From positions 1 through 64,000 of the forward strand of contig NZ_QFBC01000019.1 of assembly GCF_003122325.1 (NCBI RefSeq): a stretch of DNA of 64,000 nucleotides, read 5' to 3'. The stretch comes from Rhizobium album. Its GTDB lineage: Bacteria > Pseudomonadota > Alphaproteobacteria > Rhizobiales > Rhizobiaceae. Below, piece by piece: positions 8,389 to 18,273 of the stretch; position 1 is the stretch's first letter; every line of letters starts with the position of its first letter. The notes beneath the pieces were generated by a model, which did no database searches, was not told the origin of the DNA, and saw only the letters and a list, made by a program, of their open reading frames with translations. The position numbers and the translations under genes were made by a program.

Positions 8389-9240
8389 TTATTGTTTCTG
8401 GAACACGGTGTTAGCAACCTGGCGAACGGGAAGATCAATTCCAGCTATCGACTCGGAGTGGCCAATCATGAGGAAACCGCCGGGCAAAAGATTCTTACAG
8501 AGTTCCTGCAAAACGTGAGTCTGCGTCTGTTTATCGAAGTAAATAAGGACGTTCCTGCAGAAAATGATGTGAAAGGCATCGCCAACCGAATAGGTCTCGT
8601 CCATGAGGTTGAACCGAGCAAACGCCACCTTGGCACGTAGCGAGGGAACGATGCGCATTTCGTGCCTTTTGGGGTCGATCGACCGCATTACGTACCGCCG
8701 CATGAGATCAGCGGGAACCGGCTGGAGGAGCTCAGGAGCATAAAGTCCCGAATGCGCCTTCTTCAGCACATCTGTCGATAGGTCTGTCGCCAAAATACGG
8801 TAATCAATTGCCTGATTGGCTCGAGCAAACTCCGCGAGGAGCATGGCGATCGTATAAGGTTCCGCGCCCGTCGAGCACGCGGAGCTCCATACGCGGATAT
8901 TCCGCACGCCGTCCGCTGCAATGTCTGGCAGAGCCTTTCGGACCATAAAGTCGAAGTGGTTTGGCTCGCGAAAGAAGTCCGTCTTGTTGGTGGTGACGCA
9001 GTCAATCAAGAAAATGACCTCGCTATCGAGACCACCGCGCTTGAACAGGAAATCGCAGTAATCGTCCAACGAAACGGCGCCGGTATAACGTAGCCTTTTG
9101 CGAAGACGTCCTTCGAGCATCGTGCGCTTCGTGGGCGGCATCTTGATGCCGCTATAATCATATATGAACTTGGCCAAGATCTCGAAATTTCGCGCGGAGA
9201 GGCCATCTCCGAACGTTTCGACACGAGCTAAGGCTCCCAT
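8389..9240 (-). CDS. cheR: CheR chemoreceptor methyltransferase (cluster A)
   Basis: A 283-residue SAM-dependent methyltransferase that adds methyl groups to receptor glutamates. The N-terminal helical domain (to about 75) is followed by the SAM-binding fold with VWSSACSTGAEPYT, a later ATDLS acidic loop and IIFCRNVLIYFD. The family's C-terminal GHSES is present. I use ATG 9240 with GGGAG upstream; a TTG lies six bases further out. It is separated from cheW by about 100 bases that contain a hairpin, so cheR-cheB may be made at a lower level than the upstream genes. Confidence 0.96.
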   Translation of the reverse strand: MGALARVETFGDGLSARNFEILAKFIYDYSGIKMPPTKRTMLEGRLRKRLRYTGAVSLDDYCDFLFKRGGLDSEVIFLIDCVTTNKTDFFREPNHFDFMVRKALPDIAADGVRNIRVWSSACSTGAEPYTIAMLLAEFARANQAIDYRILATDLSTDVLKKAHSGLYAPELLQPVPADLMRRYVMRSIDPKRHEMRIVPSLRAKVAFARFNLMDETYSVGDAFHIIFCRNVLIYFDKQTQTHVLQELCKNLLPGGFLMIGHSESIAGIDLPVRQVANTVFQKQ

Positions 9241-9306
9241 ACGCAATACTCCCGCCGTCGCTGAGGTCTCGCTGTCTCAGCTGTCGCTTATCTGAATGAA
9301 GTGAAA

Positions 9307-9326
9307 GGGCCGGCTTACACCGGCCC
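9307..9326 (-). terminator. hairpin between cheW and cheR
   Basis: A 7-bp GC stem (GGGCCGG at 9307-9313, CCGGCCC at 9320-9326) with a 6-base loop; on the minus strand it is followed by TTTCACTTC. Its place inside the operon suggests partial termination that lowers cheR-cheB expression. Confidence 0.5.
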
Positions 9327-9347
9327 AGGAACGTCAACGGGTTTCGA

Positions 9348-9842
9348 TCAGGCGACGTTCGACAATGCAAAAGGCGTCGCCTCGGAGATCCCTGTTGGTT
9401 CGCTGAACAGTTGCGGGAGGTCAAGGATGACGACAAATCCGCCGTCTCTTCGCACGACACCAGCGATGTAGTTGGATTTCCATCGAGCACCGATATCCGG
9501 CGCCTTATCCAACTGCTCAGCACGGAAAGCAACGACTTCAAACACCCTGTCCGCGACAAGACCCAGTGACAAAACGCGCTCGTCCAAAGGGATGTCGAGA
9601 ACGAGAATTCTGGTGTTCTGGGTTCTGACGGACGCATCCATGCCCAGCTTCAGGCGAAGATCGATGATCGGAACGCCCTGCCCCCGCACGTCGCGAAGAC
9701 CAAGGAGGAAGTTCGGACCATGGGGAATCTTAAACGCTTCCTCATGGTCGAGAATTTCCCTCACAACACCGACTGGCAGCGCGAAGACTTCCTGTCCCAG
9801 TCCGAATGTTACGAACTGCAACTCAGCGTTTTGGTCTGCCAT
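9348..9842 (-). CDS. cheW: CheW coupling protein (cluster A, second copy)
   Basis: A 164-residue single-domain CheW that links receptors to CheA. It shows the typical VTFGLGQEVFALPV start, the RDVRGQGVPIIDLR core and a long acidic or polar tail. The ATG at 9842 shares a base with the stop of the MCP gene upstream and has GGGAGAG before it, so translation is coupled. The cluster has a second CheW between CheA and the first MCP; the two differ clearly in sequence, suggesting each serves a different receptor or array position. Confidence 0.93.
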   Translation of the reverse strand: MADQNAELQFVTFGLGQEVFALPVGVVREILDHEEAFKIPHGPNFLLGLRDVRGQGVPIIDLRLKLGMDASVRTQNTRILVLDIPLDERVLSLGLVADRVFEVVAFRAEQLDKAPDIGARWKSNYIAGVVRRDGGFVVILDLPQLFSEPTGISEATPFALSNVA

Positions 9843-11668
9843 CACGCGCTCTCCCGGAAGTTTGCATCGTCGGAATCGGGACCACCGAGCGAAAGATCGA
9901 GAGCGAACCCTTTCACGCGGGCCTGCTGCCCCCCGATCGAGTTGTCCGAAGTCGTCCTCGCGGCTGGCTTCGACATCGGTGCTGATACGGCGCGAGGCGC
10001 AGCGGGCTTGAAGGAGGCGCTTCTAGCGACGGGACGAGCAGGAGCCTTGCTAACACCAGCCTGATCGACTTTGAAAAAGGCGATTGATGCCTGAAGCTCT
10101 TCTGCCTGTGCTGCCAACTCCTCGGACGTCGCGGACATCTCTTCCGAGGCGCCGGCATTCTGCTGGGTCACCTTGTCGAGCTGCTGGATCGCCTCGTTGA
10201 TCTGGCTGGCGCCGATATCCTGTTCGCGGCAGGCGGCTGAGATTTCGGACACGAGTTCCGCCGTCTTTTGGATATCCGGTACCAGACGGTTCAACATTTC
10301 GCCGGCCTCAGTGGCGACTTGGACAGTTTCGCCGGAAAGAGCGCTGATTTCCGCAGCAGCTGCCTGGGAGCGCTCGGCAAGCTTGCGGACCTCCGAGGCC
10401 ACTACGGCAAAGCCCTTGCCGTGCTCCCCAGCGCGAGCTGCTTCCACAGCGGCATTCAGGGCAAGAAGGTCGGTCTGGCGGGCGATCTCCTGAACGATGG
10501 AGATCTTCTCGGCAATCGTTCGCATTGCACCGACGGCGCGATTGACTGCCTGGCCCGAAGCTTCCGCATCCTTGGAAGACTGGCGGGCGATCTTCTCGGT
10601 CTGTGCCGCATTGTCAGCGTTCTGCTTGATATTGGATGCCATCTCTTCCATCGATGCAGACGCTTCTTCCGCGGAGGACGCCTGCTCTGTCGCACCCTGG
10701 CTCAACTGCTCCGAGCTCGACGACAACTCCTGACTACCTGAAGAAACGTTGTCGGAGGCTGCCAGCGCGTCGGCAACGACGCTTCGAAGGCGCTCGACCA
10801 TGCTTTCCAACGCCAGGCCCAGCGTATCCTTGTCCGAGAGTGGTTTCGGTTCGACAGTCAGATTGCCATTCGCGATCTGGCTAGCGATATCCGCCGTCTT
10901 GCGCAGATTGGCGGTCATCGTATTGATGCGATCGACGAGATCCTTGATCTCGTCATTGCTCTTGATTTCGACATTCTGGTTCAAGTCGCCGATAGCGACA
11001 GCGTCCGCAACACTCATCACCCGACGAAGACCGGCGCTGATTCCGACGGCGATCCAGAAGGCGGCGGCCGTCGCGATTAGCGCCGCAATAGCTGCGACGG
11101 TGATCATGAGTGTGCGCGTGGTTGCATATTGATCGTTGGTGTCGACATCCGCCTGATGCATTCCGTTTTGCTGGATTTTCAGGAGGTCGTTGAGCGCCGT
11201 GTCAAGCGTATCCGCAATTTCGCGCCCCCTCCCTGCCGAAAGTGCTTGTGCGCCGGCTGCGTCACCTCGCGACTTCAGATCCTGTATCTGGCGGTCGACG
11301 GCCGCAAAATCTACCGCTAGCGATTTTGCCTTCTCCCAGATCGGTTTGCCTTGTTCCGACGCAATGGCGAAACCAGAGTCCAGGGTCGCAATCATCTCCG
11401 ATCGAGCGGCCTCGCCGGCGTCACGGAATCTGTTTGCCTCCTCGGACGTCTGGGAAAGAATCAGGTTTTTCTGAGCCCGCACCATCTCGAGCATACGAAC
11501 GTTGCTGGTCAACGCGTATTCGAGGCGCTTTGCGGGACCTGCTATCAGATCCGTAATAGCTTGATTGAGCGACCCGAGGCTGGTGATCCCATAAAATGCC
11601 GTTCCCACGAGAAGTGCAATAATCAGACCGAAAGCCAGTCCGAGCTTCATTTTGATCGTAAAGCGCAT
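9842..11668 (-). CDS. methyl-accepting chemotaxis protein with 4-helix-bundle sensor (copy 2)
   Basis: A 608-residue inner-membrane receptor. Membrane helix 1 (about 7-29) and helix 2 (about 190-212) flank a periplasmic four-helix-bundle sensor. A HAMP domain and a long signalling domain follow, with the tip motif [20 protein letters not shown]. There is no C-terminal pentapeptide for CheR docking; the tail is acidic. I chose ATG 11668 (MRFTIK) because GGGGGAA stands just upstream and the sister receptor starts at the same point; the frame opens further but that part has no signal. It is close in sequence to the receptor upstream, indicating tandem duplication. Confidence 0.95.
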   Translation of the reverse strand: MRFTIKMKLGLAFGLIIALLVGTAFYGITSLGSLNQAITDLIAGPAKRLEYALTSNVRMLEMVRAQKNLILSQTSEEANRFRDAGEAARSEMIATLDSGFAIASEQGKPIWEKAKSLAVDFAAVDRQIQDLKSRGDAAGAQALSAGRGREIADTLDTALNDLLKIQQNGMHQADVDTNDQYATTRTLMITVAAIAALIATAAAFWIAVGISAGLRRVMSVADAVAIGDLNQNVEIKSNDEIKDLVDRINTMTANLRKTADIASQIANGNLTVEPKPLSDKDTLGLALESMVERLRSVVADALAASDNVSSGSQELSSSSEQLSQGATEQASSAEEASASMEEMASNIKQNADNAAQTEKIARQSSKDAEASGQAVNRAVGAMRTIAEKISIVQEIARQTDLLALNAAVEAARAGEHGKGFAVVASEVRKLAERSQAAAAEISALSGETVQVATEAGEMLNRLVPDIQKTAELVSEISAACREQDIGASQINEAIQQLDKVTQQNAGASEEMSATSEELAAQAEELQASIAFFKVDQAGVSKAPARPVARSASFKPAAPRAVSAPMSKPAARTTSDNSIGGQQARVKGFALDLSLGGPDSDDANFRESA

Positions 11669-11788
11669 GTATTCCCCCATGCAAGATAGTGTTAGTGGTC
11701 CGAAGCCCCCCTGGAGCATCGGTGACGTATGGGTGCAGCATCCTGAGACGAAGTCATTCATCCCCGCCGGTTTGCCGCCGCTCCACGA

Positions 11789-11840
11789 TCACGGGCGCCA
11801 ACGCATACACACGTTGGTATGGAAGGTCTGTCGCCCGTGA
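11789..11840. repeat. nested inverted repeat between the two receptor genes
   Basis: TCACGGGCG (11789-11797) pairs with CGCCCGTGA (11832-11840); inside, CCAACG (11798-11803) pairs with CGTTGG (11812-11817). It lies in the 203-base gap between the two MCP genes and may be an attenuator or mRNA-stability element. No T tract follows. Confidence 0.5.
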
Positions 11841-11871
11841 CCGGCGACAGACTCAGCCTTTTCGCGCGGCC

Positions 11872-13584
11872 TTATGCAGCCCGCGCGTCAATTTCCGAGA
11901 GATCGGTCTCGCCCAGTTCGACGCTGCCGGCTTTCCGACTCTTCAGCGGCGATGCTCTTCTTTTGTCTGACGCTGACTGGTTGACCTTGAAGAAGTTGAT
12001 CGATGCCTGCAACTCCTCGGCTTGGGCGGCCAGCTCTTCCGAGGTCGACGACATCTCTTCTGAGGCGCCTGCGTTCTGCTGGGTGACCTTGTCAAGCTGC
12101 TGAATCGCCTCGTTGATCTGTGCGGCGCCAATGTCCTGCTCTCGGCAGGCAGCCGAGATCTCGGAAACCAGTTCGGCAGTTCGACGGATATCAGGGACAA
12201 GACGGCTCAGCATTTCACCGGCTTCGGTTGCTACAGTGACCGTATCTCCTGACAAGGCGCTGATGTCGGCTGCCGCGGTCTGGCTACGCTCTGCCAGCTT
12301 TCGAACTTCAGAGGCGACGACAGCGAAGCCTTTTCCATGTTCTCCCGCCCGAGCGGCTTCGACCGCGGCATTAAGCGCAAGTAGATCAGTCTGACGTGCG
12401 ATCTCCTGTACGATCGAGATCTTTTCGGCGATGGTGCGCATCGCACCGACGGCTCTGCCGACCGCGTCGCCGCTTGCTTCAGCATCCCTTGACGACTGTC
12501 GGGCAATCTTCTCGGTCTGAGCGGCGTTATCGGCGTTCTGCTTAATATTCGCCGCCATTTGCTCCATCGCTGCAGATGCCTCTTCTGCAGAAGCGGCTTG
12601 TTCGGTCGTTCCCTGCGAAAGCTGCTCGGCGCTAGCCGAAAGTTCCTGGCTGCCCGAGGCGACGTTGTCAGCGGCAACAATGGCATCTGCCACGACACCG
12701 CGCAGGCGATCAACCATGGTACCCAACGCCAGGCTGAGAGTGTCTTTTTCGGAAAGTGGCTTCGGCTCGACCGTCAGATCACCGTTAGCTATCTGATCAG
12801 CGATATTGGCGGTATTGCGCAGATTACCCGTCATGACATTGATCGTATCGACCATGTCCTTGATCTCGTCGTTCGTTCGTACGGAGATCTCTTGGTTGAG
12901 GTCCCCGATTGCGACAGCGTCGGCGGCATCCATCACCTTTCGAAGCCCGCGGCTGATACCGATTGCGATCCATGCCGCTGCAACCATCGCAATGAAAGCG
13001 GCCACGCCGGACGCCGTCATCATGGTCACGCTTGTCGACGCATACTGTGCATTGGTAGCCTTGTCGGACGCGACCATGTCTGCCTGTTGAACTTCCAGGA
13101 CCTGGCGTAGAGCAGCATCGAGCTTGTCGCCGATCTGACGTCCCTCGCCCGCTGAAAGACGTTGTGCCTCAACGGTGTTGCCCTGCTCGTTAAGCTGGGC
13201 CACGCGCAGATCGACCGCGATAAAGTCGTCGGCCAACTTCCGCGCGTTCTCCCATATGGGACGTCCCTCCTGCGAAGCGATTGAGAGGCCATTTTCAAGG
13301 GCACCGATCAAAAGAGTCTTCGCAGCTTCGCCATTTTTACGGAATTGTGCAGCATCCGCAGCGTTGTCCGCCAAGATGAGGTTCTTTTGCGCACGAACCA
13401 TCTCAAGCTGCCGTACACTTGTTTCGAGTGCATACTCCAGCCGCTTCGCCGGGCCGGCTACCAGCCTGCTAACAGCGTCGTTGAGTGAGCCGAGGCTTAA
13501 CATGCCATAGGCGGCCGTGCCGACCAGAAGTACGATGATCAGCCCGAAAGCCAACGCGAGTTTGGTTTTGATCGTTAAGCGCAT
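11872..13584 (-). CDS. methyl-accepting chemotaxis protein with 4-helix-bundle sensor (copy 1)
   Basis: A 570-residue membrane receptor starting [14 protein letters not shown]. Its layout is the same as that of the downstream copy: membrane helices at about 9-29 and 190-212, a periplasmic four-helix bundle with [19 protein letters not shown], and a signalling tip [20 protein letters not shown]. The signalling parts of the two are nearly identical while the sensor helices differ, which fits duplication followed by divergence in ligand range. The tail lacks a CheR pentapeptide. It starts 22 bases after the cheW stop and so belongs to the operon. Confidence 0.95.
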   Translation of the reverse strand: MRLTIKTKLALAFGLIIVLLVGTAAYGMLSLGSLNDAVSRLVAGPAKRLEYALETSVRQLEMVRAQKNLILADNAADAAQFRKNGEAAKTLLIGALENGLSIASQEGRPIWENARKLADDFIAVDLRVAQLNEQGNTVEAQRLSAGEGRQIGDKLDAALRQVLEVQQADMVASDKATNAQYASTSVTMMTASGVAAFIAMVAAAWIAIGISRGLRKVMDAADAVAIGDLNQEISVRTNDEIKDMVDTINVMTGNLRNTANIADQIANGDLTVEPKPLSEKDTLSLALGTMVDRLRGVVADAIVAADNVASGSQELSASAEQLSQGTTEQAASAEEASAAMEQMAANIKQNADNAAQTEKIARQSSRDAEASGDAVGRAVGAMRTIAEKISIVQEIARQTDLLALNAAVEAARAGEHGKGFAVVASEVRKLAERSQTAAADISALSGDTVTVATEAGEMLSRLVPDIRRTAELVSEISAACREQDIGAAQINEAIQQLDKVTQQNAGASEEMSSTSEELAAQAEELQASINFFKVNQSASDKRRASPLKSRKAGSVELGETDLSEIDARAA

Positions 13585-13606
13585 ACTTGTCCCCTTTTGC
13601 CCTAAA

Positions 13607-14122
13607 TCAGTCGGAAATCCCGTTCCCGCTCAGCCGCTCCTCATGTGCGAATATTGCCTGGAGGTTTGGAATGATGATGAATTCGCTGCCTCGCTTGACG
13701 AGGCAGTGGATATAGTCCTGTCGCCACCGCATCCCCACGCTCGGGGTGGGCTCGCTATCGGTGCGTGAAAGCGCCGTGACCTCATGCACCTTGTCGGCCT
13801 TAACGCCGACGAGAGTGGCCTCGCCCGACACATCGACTTCGATCACGATAAACCGGCTGTCAATCGAGCTCTCTCTCGGTTCCATTCCGAATGCGATCCG
13901 GATGTCAGCGAGCGGGATGACCTTTCCGCGAAAATTGATGACGCTGTTGACGAAGCTGGGGCTACCCGGCACCCGCGTCTCTGGCATCACATCGAGGATT
14001 TCCTGAACAACCTTTGCATTGAGCGCGAATGTCTCGCGGTTCAGTTCGAATAGGAGCGCCTCGATCTGCTGCGCCTCTGGCCAAATCGGGTCGGGTCTCG
14101 AGGTTTCGAGCACCGACGTCAT
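13607..14122 (-). CDS. cheW: CheW coupling protein (cluster A, first copy)
   Basis: A 171-residue CheW domain protein. After a 20-residue lead it has [14 protein letters not shown], the [14 protein letters not shown] core and [11 protein letters not shown], all typical of CheW. Its start overlaps the cheA stop in an ATGA arrangement, so translation is coupled to CheA. It should bridge CheA to the two receptors encoded next. Near the C-terminus [16 protein letters not shown] is the expected last strand pair. Confidence 0.94.
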   Translation of the reverse strand: MTSVLETSRPDPIWPEAQQIEALLFELNRETFALNAKVVQEILDVMPETRVPGSPSFVNSVINFRGKVIPLADIRIAFGMEPRESSIDSRFIVIEVDVSGEATLVGVKADKVHEVTALSRTDSEPTPSVGMRWRQDYIHCLVKRGSEFIIIPNLQAIFAHEERLSGNGISD

Positions 14123-16110
14123 ACTGCGGCTCGCATCAGCGCCTCCTTACTTTGCCCGCGCAAAACGAGCTGGTTAACGTCCATGATCAAAGCCACGCCG
14201 CCGTCGCCGAGGATCGTCGCGCCTGAGAACATGTCAGCGGTGCTGTGGAGCTTCGACATCGATTTGATAACCGTCTGGTGGTCGCCGATGATCTGATCGA
14301 CAACCAGTCCGACGCGCTCGTTCCCGGTCGAGACGATCACACATTTCTGATGGAGTTCAGGTTCTGTCCCCGTCGCAAAGAGATCGCGCAGGCGCAGGAA
14401 CGGAACAAGGCTATCCCTGAGCGAGATAAAGCTCCGTCCCCGCGAGCGAATATCCTCTTCAAGTGAAAGTTCGAGGCACTCTTCGACTGCAGAGAGAGGG
14501 ATCACATAGCGAGAGTCGCCAACACGAACCAGGAGGCCGTCGATGATTGCCAACGTCAAGGGTATTCGGAGGTTTACTTCCGATCCGACGCCGAATTCGC
14601 TTCTGATGTCGATCGTACCGCGAAGCTCATCGATCGTCCGTCTAACTACGTCCATTCCAACGCCACGGCCGGAAAGGTTCGTGATTTTTTCGGCGGTTGA
14701 GAAGCCCGGCTTGAATATCAGCTGCAGAAGCTCCTGATCCGACATTACCGCGCCGGGTTGAACAAGCCCGGCCGCTTCGCCCTTTGCTCGAACGCGTTCG
14801 CGATTGATGCCGCGTCCGTCGTCCTTGATGGAGATGACAACCTCGCCGCCGGCCTGCGTCGCGGAAAGGCTGACTATCCCTGTGCTGCTTTTGCCATTGC
14901 GCAGGCGCTCCTCCGGACCTTCTAGGCCATGATCGATCGCGTTGCGAACGAGATGCACCAGCGGATCTGCCAGCCGCTCAATGACGGTCTTATCGACTTC
15001 GGTGCTTTCGCCATCGGTCTGCAGTTCGATCGTTTTCCCGGTTTCGCGTGAGAGGTCGTGCACGAGGCGGCGGAAGCGTGAGAAAAGGCTTCCGACCGGG
15101 ACCATACGCAGGACCATCATCGTATCACGCAATTCGCCCGACAAACGATCGACATCCTCCGAAACATCGCGAAGCTGTCCGTTTCCAATCGAAGCGGCAA
15201 GTTGCGAAAGCCTTGATTGCGCAATGACGAGCTCACCGACCCGGTCCATCAGCTCATCGAGACGTTCGGCAGGAACCTTCACGTTATCGCCGGCCTTGGA
15301 GCCTGACTTGGTGTCGGTGAGTTTACCGGCGGCGACCGTCTCAACTGACTGTGGTGGGCGTGGTGCCGAACCGTCGCCGACCGCTCCGGCGGGGACGGAG
15401 CGCATGGGCAGCTCTTGGATTTCAAGCTGCATGTCATCAATGACGAACATGAAGACGTCTTCGATCTCGCTGCGCGATCGTTCGGTTGTCAGCGTCACGT
15501 CCCAAGCGAGATGCAGATCAAGAGGCGACAGGTTCAGAAAATCGGGAAAACTTGTTCGGTCGGCGGTAATTTCGCATTCCCCAACGCCCCGGAGCTCGTT
15601 CAAGAGCCCGAGCGGATTTGTGCCATTGGCCATCGCATTTTTTGGAAGCCGTATCTTGAGGCGCCAGGTTGTGGAGCCGGTCTTCGTCGAGGGCGCTTTC
15701 CCTTCGATGGCTATCTGACCATCCGCGGACGCACTTGAGGAGCCACCAAGAGCCGCATTGAGGGTCAGAAGCAAGCGTTCGCTCTGCGCGTCGTGGTGTG
15801 GACCGGGGCTTTCGATCAAGGCCTTCATATGATCCTGAGCGTTCAGGATTGCCGAGACGAGAGCCTCGGTTGCGGGGACCTCGCCCTTTCGGACCTGGTC
15901 AAAGGCTGTTTCGCAGTGATGAGTGAATGACGCCAGTCCCTCGAACCCGAACATTGCGCCGGACCCTTTAAGGGTATGGAGTCCCCGAAACACAGCGTCG
16001 ATCTGATCTCGGTCTGACAGATCATGTAACAAATCGAGCAGTCCCGATTCGATCTGCTCGAACAGCTCGCTGGCCTCAGTGCGAAAAACCTGAATAGGAT
16101 CGTTCATCAT
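14119..16110 (-). CDS. cheA: CheA sensor histidine kinase (cluster A)
   Basis: A 663-residue kinase that phosphorylates CheY and CheB in response to receptors. The order is an HPt domain with phospho-accepting H45 (LHTLKGSG), a linker domain, a dimerisation helix pair (ERLDELMDRVGEL), an ATPase domain with HLVRNAIDHGLE and GRGVGMDVV, and a CheW-like P5 domain. There is no receiver fused. I chose ATG 16110 as start because it overlaps the cheY stop; the open frame continues upstream into cheY without a signal. ATG 16107 is equally possible. Confidence 0.96.
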   Translation of the reverse strand: MMNDPIQVFRTEASELFEQIESGLLDLLHDLSDRDQIDAVFRGLHTLKGSGAMFGFEGLASFTHHCETAFDQVRKGEVPATEALVSAILNAQDHMKALIESPGPHHDAQSERLLLTLNAALGGSSSASADGQIAIEGKAPSTKTGSTTWRLKIRLPKNAMANGTNPLGLLNELRGVGECEITADRTSFPDFLNLSPLDLHLAWDVTLTTERSRSEIEDVFMFVIDDMQLEIQELPMRSVPAGAVGDGSAPRPPQSVETVAAGKLTDTKSGSKAGDNVKVPAERLDELMDRVGELVIAQSRLSQLAASIGNGQLRDVSEDVDRLSGELRDTMMVLRMVPVGSLFSRFRRLVHDLSRETGKTIELQTDGESTEVDKTVIERLADPLVHLVRNAIDHGLEGPEERLRNGKSSTGIVSLSATQAGGEVVISIKDDGRGINRERVRAKGEAAGLVQPGAVMSDQELLQLIFKPGFSTAEKITNLSGRGVGMDVVRRTIDELRGTIDIRSEFGVGSEVNLRIPLTLAIIDGLLVRVGDSRYVIPLSAVEECLELSLEEDIRSRGRSFISLRDSLVPFLRLRDLFATGTEPELHQKCVIVSTGNERVGLVVDQIIGDHQTVIKSMSKLHSTADMFSGATILGDGGVALIMDVNQLVLRGQSKEALMRAAV

Positions 16111-16475
16111 CGCCCCAACACCTTCTGCACGATCTTTACAAGGCTTTCCGCATTGAATGGCTTTGTGATCCACCCTGTTGCTCCCGCCGCCTTCGCACGT
16201 GTTTTCAGCTCAGCATCCGATTCTGTCGTGAGAAAGATGATCGGAACGCCGACGTTCGAACCTGACTGACGAAGAGCCTCGATCATCTGCAGACCGTTCA
16301 TGTTAGGCATGTTCAGGTCGGTAATGATAAGGTCGTAGTTGCCCGCTTTCGCCTTATTCAGTCCGTCGAGACCGTCGACGGCCTCCGTGACCTGGTATCC
16401 GGCGTTGGTCAAAGTAATCTTCGTCGTCATCCGAATGCTGGCGGAATCGTCCACGGTAAGAATTTGGGCGTCCAT
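16107..16475 (-). CDS. cheY: CheY single-domain response regulator (cluster A)
   Basis: A 122-residue receiver starting MDAQILTVDDSASIRMTTK. The acidic pocket is DD at 8-9, the phospho-acceptor is D53 (IITDLNMP), the switch threonine stands in FLTTES and the lysine is in ITKPFN. It has no output domain, so it should act on the flagellar motor or another target by binding. The ATG 16475 has AGGAGG seven bases upstream; a TTG two codons earlier is unlikely. It shares one base with the STAS gene stop upstream and overlaps cheA downstream. Confidence 0.95.
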   Translation of the reverse strand: MDAQILTVDDSASIRMTTKITLTNAGYQVTEAVDGLDGLNKAKAGNYDLIITDLNMPNMNGLQMIEALRQSGSNVGVPIIFLTTESDAELKTRAKAAGATGWITKPFNAESLVKIVQKVLGR

Positions 16476-16816
16476 CAGCAAGCCTCCTGATGAAACCAGA
16501 AACGATGGAATGCGCCATCAGCGTTCTTCAAAAAACCAGCAACCTCGAGCTTGTCGCGAACGAGGGGAGAGGCGGGGTTTTCCAGCGCGAACGGCTTGCC
16601 CTGCGACGCCGCATATTCGCGCGCGATTTCGAGGAGCTGAAGAAAGCTGAGATCTGGCTCAGTGTCAGCGGCCAAATCTAATCGGACGCCGCCGTGATCG
16701 AGAATTGCCTCACGAATGGCTTCGTAATGCTGTTGAACATTGCGGATCGTATAGGGGGCCGGCAATGACAGAGGCTGCTCTCCCGCTTTTTCATGGCTCT
16801 CAGGCGAATTTTTCAT
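16475..16816 (-). CDS. STAS-domain protein (cluster A)
   Basis: A 113-residue soluble protein. After a 15-residue polar lead come a strand (YTIRNVQQHYEAI), DHGGVRLDLAADTEPDLSFLQLL and a region ending in KLEVAGF, which together look like a STAS fold as in anti-sigma-factor antagonists. The usual phosphorylatable serine position reads PDLSFLQLL. It sits between the HD-GYP regulator and cheY with overlapping ends on both sides. A second small STAS-like protein sits next to cheY and cheA in cluster C, so the association is probably functional, perhaps as a partner of the kinase or of CheY. Confidence 0.8.
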   Translation of the reverse strand: MKNSPESHEKAGEQPLSLPAPYTIRNVQQHYEAIREAILDHGGVRLDLAADTEPDLSFLQLLEIAREYAASQGKPFALENPASPLVRDKLEVAGFLKNADGAFHRFWFHQEAC

Positions 16817-17910
16817 GACGCGACCGCCTCCGGTACTCGATTTTGAACACTATCCGATGGTGGCGTGGAGGCAGGCGCCGCTGCGGGCTCGCTGCCCATC
16901 AACCGACAGATCTGCCGCCACTGCCGGGAGAACGCAGCCACGCACTCCGGATCGAAATGCGTGCCGCTGCATGCCACGATTTCATTATATGCCGCTTCTA
17001 GTGACCACGCCTTTTTGTAAGGCCGTTCGGAGCAAAGCGCTTCGAAAACGTCTGCTATCGCCACGACACGTGCCTCCTGTGGGATGCTGTCTCCCACCAG
17101 GCCATTTGGGTATCCACTTCCATCCCATTTTTCGTGGTGACCACCGGCAATGGCGCACGCTACTTTCAGCAGCTCCGTGGATGCATCGCCGAGAATCTGG
17201 ACCCCAAACTCGACGTGCTGCTGCATCTGCGCGTATTCTTCGGCACTGAGCCTGCCTGGCTTTCCGAGCAACGCGTCGGAAATGCCAATCTTTCCCACAT
17301 CGTGGAGAGGTGCTGCGAGATAGATCATATGGGCTTGCTGAGCGGTAAGCCCCATCTCAAGCGCGATGATCCGCGATATGTCCGCGACGCGGGTCACATG
17401 ATTTCCGGTATGCCCGTCCTTGAACTCGATTGCGCGAGCGAGGCGCCATATGATCTCTTCTTCACGAGCCGCAATTTCGGCCGTCGCGGCTTTCACAGCC
17501 GCTTCCAGGTCGGATGCCCTCGATTCCAACTGCATCTGAGCCCGCCGAAGCGCTAACAGATTGATGGCACGGGCCCGAAGTTCGATGGGATCCACTGGCT
17601 TAGCGACAAATTCGGTAGCGCCCGCACTGATTGCCTTGATCTTGACATCGTTGTCAGTCTCTGAGGTGAGCATAATGATCGGCACGGAAGCATGACGCGG
17701 ATCCGCTCGAAGCGCGCCGATCACCTCTGCCCCGTTGATCCGCGGCATGGTATAGTCCACAAGAACAAGATCGAATTGCATGTCCTTCGCGGCAAGCAGC
17801 GCGTCAGCTGGGTCTAGAAACCCATGCAAGAAGATACTGTCGATGGCGTTTAGACTATGTATAAGGGCTGCGACCACAGATCTACTGTCGTCGATTATGG
17901 CGACGTTCAC
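16813..17910 (-). CDS. receiver-HD-GYP response regulator (c-di-GMP phosphodiesterase type)
   Basis: A receiver domain followed by a helical linker and an HD-GYP domain, about 365 residues. The receiver has IIDDSRS, a phospho-acceptor D in LVDYTMPRING and a lysine in VAKPVD. The HD-GYP domain has LHDVGKIGI and HHEKWDGSGYP, the expected metal- and GYP-motif residues, so hydrolysis of c-di-GMP is likely. I take GTG 17910 as start because the receiver begins right there; the frame stays open to an ATG at 17970. Its stop overlaps the STAS gene, making it the first gene of the operon. It would oppose the GGDEF cyclase encoded at the other end of the cluster. Confidence 0.92.
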   Translation of the reverse strand: MNVAIIDDSRSVVAALIHSLNAIDSIFLHGFLDPADALLAAKDMQFDLVLVDYTMPRINGAEVIGALRADPRHASVPIIMLTSETDNDVKIKAISAGATEFVAKPVDPIELRARAINLLALRRAQMQLESRASDLEAAVKAATAEIAAREEEIIWRLARAIEFKDGHTGNHVTRVADISRIIALEMGLTAQQAHMIYLAAPLHDVGKIGISDALLGKPGRLSAEEYAQMQQHVEFGVQILGDASTELLKVACAIAGGHHEKWDGSGYPNGLVGDSIPQEARVVAIADVFEALCSERPYKKAWSLEAAYNEIVACSGTHFDPECVAAFSRQWRQICRLMGSEPAAAPASTPPSDSVQNRVPEAVAS

Positions 17911-17970
17911 AATGCGCTCGATTTGACAGGAAGCGTAGGACGTGAGGCCGCGAACGGCGCTCGGCGGCAT

Positions 17971-18273
17971 TTGTTAGTCGCACGGGATCAACATCACCCC
18001 GCCATTCGAAATCTTCAGATAGACAACACTAAGTTGGTTAATAAATCTCTAAAGGAAAGTATAAGACGACGCTTTCCTTGTGCTCGTGCGCGTCGCAACA
18101 ACAACGAAGCTGCCCGCGCGGGGAGGCTGGCTGATCCTCGTCCCACACAACGCGGGTTTCCTGCGAAGGCGCAGATCAAAGAAGAGTATATTTTTACGGA
18201 AAACCTCTGAGCAGGGAGCTTCCAAAGACCCAGGTCGGTGGGACCGCGGATGGACGCAACACCTTTCTCCGCA
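17971..18273. other. intergenic region upstream of cluster A
   Basis: About 300 bases between the ArsR gene stop and the HD-GYP gene. It must hold the main promoter of cluster A. It contains an AT-rich part near 18010-18065 (many A and T runs, AGATAGACAAC-like), the likeliest place for the promoter. No gene is convincing here. Confidence 0.45.
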
